Assembly (NCBI GenBank): GCA_023238725.1
Contig: CM041545.1
Coordinates: 17,079,501 to 17,143,500, forward strand
Origin: Scortum barcoo
Taxonomy: Eukaryota > Chordata > Actinopteri > Centrarchiformes > Terapontidae
DNA: 64,000 nucleotides
Direction: 5' to 3'
Shown in pieces: positions 47,905 through 60,100 of the stretch (positions are counted from its first letter, which is position 1; every line of letters begins with the position of its first letter). The notes beneath the pieces are model-generated. The model saw nothing but the letters and a program-made list of their open reading frames with translations, was not told where the DNA came from and did not search any database. A program made the position numbers and the translations under genes.

Positions 47905-48335
47905 TATTCTTCAAGTCTCTGATCTCTACTGGTGGGATGAACACCATTGTTCAACAAGATATTGTATTATTTAAATAAGAGCACGTCGGTCCAAAATCTC
48001 CCATAGCTGTTCAGATGGGTTGAGTTATGTAGGTGACTGTGAAGGCCACAGCATATGATTCACATCATTTTCATCCTCATCAAACCATTTCAGTGACCCC
48101 TCATGCTCTATGGATGGGGGCATTGTCATCCTGGAGGAGACCCCTCCCATCGGGATAGAAATATTTCATTAAAGGATGAAAGGTGATCGCTCAGAACAAT
48201 TTTGTATTGATCGGCAGTGACCCTTCACTCTATGGGGACAAGTGGACCCAAACCATGTCAGCAAAATGCCCCCCTCAGCATAATAGAGAGACACCAGATC
48301 ACCTCTCTATAGGGGTCAAGGTCAAATAGGTCAGA
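47905..48335 (-). mobile_element. degenerate Tc1-like transposon relic, copy 3
   Basis: Contains the same interior blocks as copies 1 and 2: GATGAACACCATTGTTC, TGACCCCTCATGCTCTATGG, GGCATTGTCATCCTGGAGGA, GGACAAGTGGACCCAAACCA and CAGCAAAATGCCCC. It lacks the outer ends. It is closest to the intact family in wording but encodes no open transposase. Confidence 0.75.
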
Positions 48336-48399
48336 CTGTCCATAAATGGCATATACAGTCAATGATAAATGGCTATAGAATAGTGCAAATTATGAATAA

Positions 48400-48730
48400 C
48401 ATCCATCCATTTCCTATTCCCGCTTTATCCTGACACACAGTGGGTGCTGGAGCCTATCTCAGCTATCTTGGGCAAGAGACAGGGTACTCCCTGGACTGGA
48501 CAGCAATCAGTCACAGGGCTGACATAGATAGACAATTGTTGTCAAACAATTGCAATTGTTGTCTCCAATTAACCTAACCTGCATGGCTTTGGATTGTGAG
48601 AGGAAGCTGGAGTACCCAGAGAGTACAGGCACAGGGAGAACATGCAAACTTCACACAGAAGGGCCTGTGATTGAACCCAGAACCTTCTTACTGTGGTGAC
48701 TTTGCTGCCAGCAAAGGGATCCCTCTCCCT
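48400..48730. repeat. dispersed repeat, 'CCATCCATTTCCTATTCCCGC' type
   Basis: Carries the phrases of a very common fish interspersed repeat: GGTGCTGGAGCCTATCTCAGC, CAATTAACCTAACCTGCATG, GGGAGAACATGCAAACTTCA and GAACCCAGAACCTTCTTACTG. A small fragment of the same type is at 53080-53160 (GTGGTGGCTCAGTGATTAGCA). Non-coding. Confidence 0.7.
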
Positions 48731-48879
48731 GGGACGGACAGATGTGCAATAGATGCCACATGTACAGAGAACATCATCATCAATCATATATGAAGTTAAA
48801 CATGGGTCGTAATAAACTAAACTGTAGCTATACACTGAGTTCATGGGTTTAGTCCATGTGTAACTAACTAAGGGCGAGC

Positions 48880-49020
48880 CTGTGCCTGTGCCCTAACTTA
48901 ACTAATAAGCTTTATCAAAAAGGAAGGTTTTAAGTCTGTTCTTAAACACTGACACTGTGTTTAAGAATAGACATGGGTGCACGCACTCTACCACTGAGCC
49001 ACCAGTGCGCCCTGAATAAT
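48880..49020. repeat. dispersed repeat fragment
   Basis: Includes AAAAAGGAAGGTTTTAAGTC, TTCTTAAACACTGACACTGTG and CTCTACCACTGAGCCACC, a combination seen in teleost interspersed repeats. Edges uncertain. Confidence 0.4.
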
Positions 49021-49754
49021 ATTCAGAGTAGAAATATGTATTAATACATTTTTTATTACAGGTTGTTTCTCAAGGATCCCAATTAAATAATTAAATAATA
49101 CCTTAATTTAATGTCTTCTTTGATTAAATAACTTTTTTCTGGGAGTACATTTGTGCTTGACTGTAGTGACTGATGACACAGGTTCACGTAAATCTGTGAC
49201 CTTGAGGCAAATTACGTTGTTGCATCTCATTAACTTTCTTTTCTTTTTTTAATTAGCACAATCACTCTTGATCTCAGTCCTTTGATGTGCATTAACAGCC
49301 GGAAAATTCACCGTCCGGTGTGCCTGCAGCTTGCTTGATGTTGTGTGGTAATAAACTGTGTGTCGGTGCCAACAGAATCACAAGTAGCTTTGTTGGCCAA
49401 CAAGTATGTTATGTGAACATATACAAGGAATCTGACTGTTTTTTTTTTTTGTTTTGTTTTTTACAACACTTGTACTGTAAGTGCACAGAAATAGAGATAC
49501 ATACAGTTTAAACAAGGACAACAGCTTGACATGATAGAAGAAACATTAAATTACTATGTATATATCTATCTATATATACTGTAAATATATATATAGAAAA
49601 AAGAAATAATAAGAACAACAGTAACATGTAGACAGTTTCTTGTATCCTACTGCCTCAGCAGTATTATATTTCTATTTGTATTATGTTTCTATCTATATTC
49701 TATTTATTTATTTTTGTTTCAGTTTTATATTTTATCTTTTCTCATATCTTAATC

Positions 49755-50600
49755 TTTAGTCATTTTTACTTGTGTGATTATCTTCTCATGTATTTTTGAG
49801 CATTATTAGAGGAAATCTGTGATTCAATATTTTGTTGGCAATCTTGAACTTTTAGTTATTTTTATTTGCGGGATTTTCTTATCTACATATTATTAATTTT
49901 ATGCATTTTTTTTTAGCAGTGTTAGAGGAAGCCTGTGAGCCTGCACATGAGTAATAAAATCTTGAATCCTCAGGTAATCACAGGGTGCTCCCTGTTTGAT
50001 CTAATATTATTGTCTTAATTAAATGTCAGTGTACCTGATATTCTTTTTCTACATATCTACATATCATCTACATATTGTTGAGCATTTTGGGCACTGTTAG
50101 AAGGAGCCAGTAACTCAAAAATCTCATTGCCAATGACTTCATGCTCCATGTAATTGTTGTGCACATGACAAATAAAATCCTAAATCTTGAAATTTCAGTC
50201 ATTTTTACTTGAGTGATTTTGTTTTCTACATGTATTTGACTCAACAATGTCATAAGGGATGACTGCTCCATGTGACAAGTCTTGAACCTTGAATCTTGAC
50301 CTTTTGGTCATTTTTACTTGTGTGCCTTTCTTTTCTACATTTTTCTTTAAGTTTTCTAGATATTTTTAGCACTGCTAGAGTGAGCCTGTAATTCAAGAGT
50401 CTCATTGCCAGTGACGTCATGCTCCATGTGATTGTTGTGCACAACACAAATAAAATTCAGTCATTTTTATGTAAGTGATTTTGTTTTCTACATATATTTG
50501 AGCATTGTTAGAAGGACCCTGTGACTCAAAAATGTCATAACCAGTGAGTGCTCCGTGTGATTGTTGTGCACATGACAAATAAAATCTTCAATCCTGAGTT
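49755..50600. repeat. degenerate tandem array of LINE-tail-like units
   Basis: About five units of roughly 110-180 bp begin with AGTCATTTTTACTTG-like words near 49757, 49853, 50198, 50308 and 50458. Units share TTTTCTACATATATTTGAGCA, a TTAGAAGGAGCC block, CTCATTGCCAATGAC, TCCATGTGATTGTTGTGCAC and a terminal ACAAATAAAATC-TTGAA. The last words look like the 3' end of a CR1/L2-type LINE, but the array is tandem, not dispersed. It ends about 150 bp before the dgcr2 CpG-rich promoter. Confidence 0.8.
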
Positions 50601-50739
50601 AAGACAATAATGTAATGGTGCAGAGCTCAGCAGAAGCAATGATAATATTTTGGTTCATCTCATAATAATCACACACACACACACACACGTACGTATGTAT
50701 AAATATCCTCTGTTGTCGTGTGTGTCGGTGGGTGTGATG

Positions 50740-51150
50740 ATCCTCCAGGCTCCGCCCCCGCAGCTCCTCCAGCTGACCCGCCTGTGTGATCCATGTTTGG
50801 GATTGTTGTGATGGGGAGGCCGCGGCCATTTTGGATCAGCGCCGCTCCACAGCGAGCAGCAGCCGGAAAGGACGGACGGACGGACGGACGGACGATTGCC
50901 CTCTCGCTCAGTCGGAGGAGCCAGATAACCGAGCTCAGCTAGATTAAACCCAACCTGTGTGTCTGTGCGGTGCTAGTATGCTTTTTAGACGGTGTTTCTC
51001 CTTCGTTAGCGGCCGCATGGGGAGCTTAAAATGGGTGTAAAGTGCGTTAAGCGGTTATAAGTCCGGAGAGGAGAGGGCGGCGGCGGCGCGGATCCTCGGT
51101 ACATTTTTGAACATTTTCTGAATAGAGGAGTTACTATGAATGGAGGATAA
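50740..51150 (+). promoter_or_regulatory. dgcr2: dgcr2 promoter and 5' UTR (CpG-rich)
   Basis: CpG-dense sequence from about 50740 to past the start codon, with CCGCCCCCGC near 50754 and GGCGGCGGCGGCGCGGATC near 51077. A (GGAC)n microsatellite lies at 50870-50894. No TATA box where expected. Confidence 0.6.
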
Positions 51151-54100
51151 ATGTTGCCAAAGGCTGACAGCAGCAGTTTCGTCCTCTTCTCTCTCCTCTT
51201 CGTCCTCACGTTAACGGACCCACCACGGACAGGTAAGCGCATCTTAGCGGGTTATTTTTTTCCTCCCACTCCTCCGCGCACCGGAACAGGAGAGGCGGAT
51301 TACGGCGGCGGCGGAGGCCCGCAGGAGAGACCGGGGACTCCGGTGTTTTTTTTACCCGCCGTTTGGCTGCTGCTGCCCGGCGTGGAGGACAGCAGAGCTC
51401 TCGGCGCGGTGGCTGCTCATTTCTTAAAAAGCAGGCCAACTAAAACATCATAAAACAAACACCCAGCCACATTATTACCATTAAAATGTTTTATTTCTCC
51501 TAATAATATTAATAAGATAAGATAATAACTTGAGTTAACGCAGCTGTGTTTGGAAATTTACTCACATAAATATACATATTTTTTTAAAGTTGCATATGGT
51601 TAAATGTAAAGGTGTGTAAACTGTTTAACTTAGGTGTGTTTATCCTCCTCCTGTGAGGATATAATTTGAAATGCATGTCAGAGATTCATGCTAAAGCTGC
51701 TCCCCATTAAACACAGTTAAATATAACAGAAGGAGGGGTAATCAATGCATCACTGTTTTGAGCATAAAACATACCTAAAGATGCTTTTGAGCACAGTTAC
51801 ATGACCTCCAGGTTGGTAGTGTGTATTATTTTTGCCTCCCAGGACAAATGTCGTGTGTCACAAGTGCAGCACGTACTGCAGACAGTCCATGACTTATTAA
51901 CATCATATAAAACCTCCTATAAGGAAGTACACCGCATGCATGTTTATTTAAAATAGTACAGTTGTGGAACATTAAAGTCATCTTTGGGTACAAGTTCGCC
52001 ACAAAATGACATTTTTATGGACCAAACAGGGAAAATGTTTTACGTCATTTGACTCAGTCAAAAGCATGTGTTTGTGCTTCGACTGTAAACACTTGCATTG
52101 CATAGCTTTTTCCTGGATAACTCTTTCTAACTCTAAGACAACTTATCTTGTGATTTCCTTCGGGGCTGATCTTGTGATCGAGACCATTGTGTGGATCGGA
52201 AGAGCTGTTATCAGTTCAAGTCACGGATAAACACATTTATTGTTTGGCTTAATCCAGAAAATGCATCGTGCGCACACAACAGTGCATGCACTATATTGTT
52301 AATTTCTGCAGAGGTTTGGCTCTTGAGCAGATAATAAGTCCACATTAAGAAGCTCTTTGTAGTTTATTTGCACTCTATTACAGTCTAATGAACAGCACTC
52401 ACCTTTTAATTAACATAAGTTGAGTGAAGGGGTATCTGTCGTCCTTATTTTGGACTTGTGTCTGATTCTTTCGAACAGAGACTGTCCTGGTGTTCACTTT
52501 GTTTATAGACAGTTTAAATCGCTGCTGGTTGTTTGAGGGATTCTGTGACATATTTTATTGTATTTTATCACAGAGGATGTGTGTGTGTGTGTTTTTTTTT
52601 TTTTTCCTGAAGCATGCTGGTGCACATTAAGTGCAGGTTTCCCAAAGCTCGGTGTGCCCACATGACTCAGGCATTCATCTTAAGAGTAATCCTGTTTACT
52701 GGAACATAATTCAATTAAAAAGAAGTTGTGAGCATGAGACCCTTTTCTTGTCACACAGGGAGGCCTGAGCTCATTTGCGGCGCCTTTCAGTATCTGATGG
52801 TTTAGTACCTTGTTGATTAGCATCATAAAATGATTTCTTCTGGAGTCCTTTAGTAGGCATTCATGTCTGTCAGTCTGGATTTGCCAATGAACCTTTTGAT
52901 CAAAATACATTAACAGTCACTTTTGATCAGCAAGTTTCACATGCAGATAATGGTAGGGCGCTCATGGATGTATGTTTTGCATTGCTGAACTCGAAGCAGT
53001 ATTGCAAAAGTATGTGGTAAATGAAATGCAAAAACAGAAATGGATATGATCTCACACACACACACACACACATGACAGGGCAGGGCAGTGCGGTGTGGTG
53101 GCTCAGTGATTAGCACATGTGCACGTCCTGTCGTCGCCTCACACTGCAGAGACATGCGTGTCAGGCGAACTTTAAACCATAAATACTGTGTGAGCGTGAT
53201 CATACATCATGTACTGACTCTGTCCACCTGATTTAATGTGTCATGTGTCATTTGTCCAGAGTGTCTCTCAACTTTTTGCACAGAACATATGGATTCTCCA
53301 CAGCCCACAATTTCTGATGTTAGACTGAACTACTTCGGTTTGGGTGCTCTAGTTAATGATGAAGAAACACATTAGCAGTGTCTACTTTTGCTTGTGTTGT
53401 GAGAAAATGGTCGAGACTGTGAAACTGAAATCTGAATGCATCCGTCAACTTTAAGAAACCAGCCCGGTGAACTTTGTTTACACTCTCCAGGACTGATCGA
53501 GCCCTCTGTGTTGCCATTTGTTCTGCACAGAAACGCTGGCCATAGTTTAACTTTTAACAAACCTCATCCGTCAACACTTGGACACGTTTTTTTAATTTTG
53601 CTCACCTGATACCTCGCCAACGAGACCACAATTGCAGTTGACGGTTAACTTGCAGTGACCTAGATTCAGAAGTCTTGAAATACAAACACTAAGGCTTACA
53701 CCAAATGTTTGAAAAATGACTTGTCTCTTATTGTTGATGTGACAGAAAGGGGAGAGATCTGTTTTTTTACCCAAATATGAAGCTGGATTATTGTCTGATC
53801 TTGTGCACAAACAGTATGTAGTTTTCAACCTTGGGCTACATAACTTTTAAAGATTTATTATGTTTTGGCTTTCCGAAGACACCTAAAAGCAACAGTCCAT
53901 TGATTTCTGTATCTTTTTGCAATTGGGAACAGTGATTTTGCTCAGAACAACACAGACAGCAAAATAACGTAACTCTGATTCTTGAGCAGGTTGTTGACTT
54001 GAAACAGGAGAAAAAAAGGACCCACCAATAATGAAAGTGTTTAATAAATCTTCTGGTTTTTGATACCACGACTTATGATTCGTAAAGATGTTTTAGGTGT

Positions 54101-57100
54101 AATGTTTTAACATCTTTATTGACGTCTGTCAGCAATTAGAAGTACAGATGATTTATTTGCTGCTGTGGGAGTCTGTAAGACGTCCCTGATCATTGACTTA
54201 TTTCTGGTTCGAAAACCTTTTCACCTTCACACCTGAAATATTTCACAACATCTTGCTAATGCTGCTACCCGCTGTGTTGTTGAGGAAATGAAAATGTTGA
54301 GGAAGGAGACTGAAAGCCAAGAATCTTTGACCTGATATCCCACCAACCTTTTTCTCCTAAACCTCAGTGGTACATATCTGTGTTTTAGTGCAATTCTGTT
54401 GACCATTTCAAGTTTTAACATTGTCAAATTGGTATTAAAATGGTTGAAGACTTTTAGTGCAACACAGGAGAAGCAAAAACACTTGATTTTACTTCTTGGA
54501 AACCAGCTAACATCACAGACATACCCTAAAACAGCTTGGGGTTTTGCAGGAATTTGACCTGGAGTGCTTTCATCCACGCAGTGCAGAGAGACATTGAGAG
54601 ATATTGTTTTTAAAATGTGAGGTGGTATGAAGGGACAAAAAAAAGAAGAGAAATGAATGCCGATACCCCACTCACTGCCTTTCACAGCGAGACTGTGGAT
54701 GTGAATCATCAGCGGCTGGAGATGATGCAGCGTACAAGGCCAGTTCGCTGTGCTGTTTTATACTTCTCTGGGACTGAACCGGGTCCACTCTCATAGTCTT
54801 TATTGTATTTTCCTGTCGGTTATGTAAGAGACAGAGAGGCTCACTTTTCTCAGGGTAGCCAGCTCATTTGATGACTTGACATCACAAAACACAAAGCCTG
54901 GGAGACAAATAGCCTCAAAAAGTTCTCAAGACATTTTTTTTTAACCCTGCTTGGCCTTCACAGAGGCAAAACTCCTTATTATTCTCAGAAATTCAGAACT
55001 TCTCCATCAGTTGTTATGCAGGCAGACACATTAATGTATATGCAGCAGTAAGACACAGTATGTGTGCTAAATACATTTACAAAAGTACTGTACTTATAAA
55101 CAGTTTGGAAATACTTGTGTCACTTCAGTATTTCCTTTTTTCTTCCAGTTTATTCATCTGCTTCATTATATTTGACATGCAAATAGTGCAGTTTTTACTC
55201 ATTTACAGTTATTTGATAACTTTAGTTCCTTTAAACAGTACAAAATATATTCAACAAATGATTTATGATTAGTTATTAAAGGTAAAGACAAGGCTTTATT
55301 GATCCAGGGGATAAAATCACAAACAGCAGTATGTAAAGTAATTAAAATGATCATCAAAATGCTCATTAATGCATCACTATCACATTATACTGAAATGGAT
55401 CATTCTGCAGAATAAGTACCTTTACTCTTGCTACTTTCTACTACTATTTTGATAGTAATACTTGTGGTATATTTACTGAAATAATATTTTTAATGCAGGT
55501 CATCTATTATACTACTACTACTTTTTAGCGTTGCTTGTTTTAGTCAAGTAAAGCATCTTGCTTCCTCTTCCACTACAGTGCTGCATACAGTGAGGATATT
55601 GTGGTTAATTATGAGCCACAGTGGTCCTCTTCTCGCTCGACTCAAAGCAAAAAAAGCCTCCCCAAACATTAACCTGCTCATCATCGTGTCTGCAGTAAAA
55701 CCTCTCTCATGAGATTCCCACCAAACAGGGAGGGAGAGATGAGCTTTCAGACCGCTGATTCAGAAACTGCAACACCACGGAGGTTGGATAATGAAAAGGG
55801 CGAATTGCATGTTAACTTAAAGCTTTTTTTAGATAAATAAATGCTTTTTTTTAAAACTTGGAGATACCAGAGCTGTGGCTTCTGCATAATATCTGATAAC
55901 CCGCTGTGACTGCCGGTATCTGAATACATTCTGCTTTTCTGAAATTTTATCAGAAAAGCAGAGAAAGAATGAATGCAGGTTTGTATAGTCTTTTATTCAA
56001 ACCGCAGGCATCAGAAAGCTCGAACCAGACATGTATTTTCCCATCCTGAGCACATGCAGACGCATCCTAAAAAAGAGGCCGCTACATCTTGAATAAACCA
56101 TCACCAGCTGGATTTAAGTTTTGGATTTGTTGCAGTGCCTGCTAGCCATAAAATACTCACATCTCTCTCTGGCAAAAGTGTTGAGAGCTCGTTAAATAAG
56201 TGTTATTGTCTGCAGGAAATGTATGTACACAGTTAAATATGAAAGCACATTGTCACATAAAATGAATGCCACACAAGGCACTTAAAAGACGACTGATTCA
56301 CCGTCTTTGAAAGCCACAGTCATTTCTTAAAAAGTGTCTATTCAGAAGCAGTTATCCTGTATAAATAAAGGCATCAGTCACAAATCCTCTTTAATGTATT
56401 GGAGCGACGCGGCCTCTAACGTCGTCTCATCAGTTTGACACAGATTCGGGCTCGATGGGATCAATGATAATGCATCTCCAGTCCCGGGAGACCGAGACAG
56501 GCCTGTAATGCGTCTCAATCCACTTATCACTAGCTCAGACAAGACGTCTTACTAACTTACTACTAACTTAGACAAGAAGTGACGTCTGCCGTGCTCTTAA
56601 AACACCTTTTGGCAGAGTGGAGATCTGCATTAAGGTCAGACTTAAAGAAGAGACGCTCTTCCTGTTTTATAGTTAACCGCACCATGGCCTCTTATTGCGT
56701 TGACTTTCTAAAACTATTCTTGGAGGTTTAGACCTTTACCTACAACCAAATATGAAAATAACAGGAAGCTCACAGGATACTTAGACCGGTCTGTGTGTTA
56801 AAGAAGTGAAAACAGGGTCACAAACAATGCTTTTTAAGACCATATCTTAATTACCCTTGTTTCACTTGGCTGCATCCGACATGCAGCGAGCAGGATGTTG
56901 TGCAAACTGAAGCCAGTGAGCTGATAAAGCCAACGTTTGTGACCTTTTGTCTCAGCAGAACATAACAAGGTTACAGCTGGCATAATGTGAGATTCCTGTC
57001 TTTGATAAAATATGATTTATCATGTTTTTTGTAAGGTCTGAAAAAAGGTTAAGTTGGATTTTGTTTAAAGACGACGAGGTGACGCTGCAGTTTGATGGTT

Positions 57101-60100
57101 AGCTCCTGAGAACAAAGCTATTAATGAGGGCTGATTGTAAATGACGGGAGAGCTTTTAATTAAATCTGCCTTTGAACGAAAGAAAATGAATCAATCCTTT
57201 GTGATTTTTTTCCCCCCATTTCATTTCCAAGCTGCACATTTGTTTTTTATTCCAGGCTAATTTGTGCAACAGTCAGAACTTCAGTACAAATAAAGACAGT
57301 TTTTTAATCACTGTATTAAAGCCCAGTGTCGGTCATGGCCTTGTTTGGTGGGATCCTCAAAGCTGAAAGAGTTGGTTTCTGTGGGATAATGTCACCTGTG
57401 GGGTTGTTGGGAGACACATGAAACAATAGTCACTTAAAATAGCTTTTTTGTTTTCTAAGTAAAAATAGTTTCGCCATATTTGTCAGAAGTGTGGGTGGTC
57501 CGGCTCCTGTAGGTAAATACAACCACCTGAATCCAAGAGCAGATGGTGTTAAGTACTGGGCAAGCAACTGGGGAAATCACAGAAATGTTGACAGCATAAA
57601 TAATAGATTTCCTTATAAAGCAAACAGGATGCACATTGTCCTTTTTTTTTAATCACACAGGTGCAATTTAAATACAGAATAGTCACTCTATTGTTTCTAT
57701 TTGTTTCAGGTCCGCGGCTAGCTCTGGCAAGATTATTGTCAGGTAAGCAAGCCAAACACCTGCAATTGCTTTATTATCTTAACCTCTTTACAATATTAGA
57801 AATCTTCTTCCCCTAATATTCTATATATTATTCTCCAAGCAGCTAATACAGTTTATATTTTAACCTCTTAAAAACATGACAGTCGGTTAAGGCTTTTCTC
57901 TCTTTAACATTGCTGGGACTTGTTTGGTGTCTGCTTACAGACTTTGATCACATGAGGAGGGCAGCGCTGGTACAGAGACATCTTTTATGTTAATCACATG
58001 TGGTTTGGAGACACACTCTGAACAAACGTCTTCAGGGTTTTTGTCTGTTGATGTGCCTCAGCAGCAGACTTCCCCTTCCTCCAGCTGCCCTCAAAACCCG
58101 AACTGTCACTCAAAGATATGCTTACAGAAGTCGGTGGTCTGATTTGTCGGGTTCTTTGAGCTGATCTAAACATATTCAGACACCAACTGCTGTGGATTTT
58201 CTTATTTGCCAGCATGTTTTTTTCACTCTAGTGTCCAGTATTTGCTGACTAAGTTCATCCCACCGGTGCAGTGGTGATGGTGCTGGTCTTACTTGACTGT
58301 GATTTTCTCAGTTTGCACCCAGTTGCTATCAGGAAGAACATTACATTATTTATATTTAACATATATTTCATTATACTTTATGAACTGCTGTGAAAGCTCA
58401 CATTGCATCATTTAGTCCTCTTGGCTTTAAATGTTTTTCTCTTGCTTGTAAAAAAAAAGGGGCTCAGTCATTTGCAGGTTTTGACCATCTCTCTCATTGC
58501 GTTTCAGAGCAGCGCTGCAGCCCCGGGCAGTTCGCCTGCCGCAGTGGGAAAATGCAATGTATCCCAATGTCCTGGCAGTGCGACGGCTGGACAGCATGCG
58601 AGGACAAGAGCGACGAGATGGACTGTCCCCGTGAGTATAGCTCACTTAAGCCCTTTTACACCCACTCTGTTACCTAACACCCATAACATGATTGATTTCT
58701 GGAAAAGAATAGCAGCACCCGGGACCTTTTCACACTCTGATGATGGGATCACACCTGGGCAGCTCTAAGCACAGGTGTGAATGCGCCCAGGATGCTTTAA
58801 AGGCGCACAGGGATCTAATCCAGCAATATTCAGGGACGTTCAGCTATCTATGCTGACCACATATGAACAGAAGTGGCCTTTAGTTCCAATGCATCCCACT
58901 CACATTCACAGCGCAGCTTCCGTCAGCTGATTTTCTTTTGCCAGACGGCTCAGACGTGGTTTTAAGTGAGCAGGTAGGAACAAGTCCTCCTAATCCACGA
59001 CAAATGAATCAAAATGCAGGACTAGCAGCTCTGGGTTGACGGCGTCAGATGGCAGAGGGAGGCAGAGTTAAATATCTGAGTGGCTGCACATGTGTCTCTG
59101 TTTTTGTTTAGCGTTTGCTGATCTCTTCAACACTGCATAGATGCCGCAGTGCTAAGCCTTTGACCAAAATCCTATTGTTTTCCCCTCTTAAATCCAGAGA
59201 GACTTTATCCCCAGATCTCTGACCGCATAATAGGAATTATTGAAAGGATTGAGTACAGCATGTGACCTCCATACAGCAGTGCTTGTGCGTGCTTTTCATT
59301 TAACGCCGTAGGCCTGCCAACAACACCGTATACTGATTGAGGTTTTACATTGAACCCCTTTCACTCCCCAGTAAAACCACATTCATAGATCAGTCAATAA
59401 AGGCAGGGATTGTTTGCTAAATCCTGGAGCAGAAAGTCTCTTGTTTATTTGTTTATTCACCAATAAAGCTTATATCCCACAGATATATGTGTAATATATT
59501 CTGTATGTTCAGAAGCAAATTTACTGATCATAATCAATTGAAAAAGCTTGTTTTGTTTTTTTACCCATTCCTTGTGAGCTGAGGAGCTGTGGTTTCACAG
59601 AGAAACCCAGACAATGCTCCCACATGCCTCAGTGAGGGCTTATTGTCAACTAAATCAACAGCACGCATGGAAATCAATATTCTTGTTTGGGATTAACGCT
59701 TTGTTGAATAACATGGCAAGGTGGAGCAATCCTTCACACTAATTCCAGCGAGACAAGCACCAGGGGAAACTGTTCAACCTTACAATTTCAGTGCAGGTTA
59801 AAGGGGAACATAAGTATCCAGTGGTAGATTGTCATGAAGGATTTTTTAATGAAGAGCACATCAATAGTTTAGACTGAAGATGGAGAAAGTAAAATAGAAA
59901 ATAAGCACAATATATTTATAGAAATTATGATGCAGACTTGCTCTTTCTTTCTCAGTAAGTCAAGGCAGAGGAAACTCTTATTTAGTGTGGTTGTTATTTT
60001 TGTAACCAGTTATTCCTGCTTTTTGCTGGTTCTGCCAACGGTTAAAATGTCCCTGAATATCGAGGGAACATCGAGTTTTCTGAGTTAATCGGCCTACAGT

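Noticed and set aside
54227..54709. 160-residue minus-strand ORF in dgcr2 intron 1
   Set aside because: No recognisable domain, no promoter or splice context; length is within chance for this stretch.
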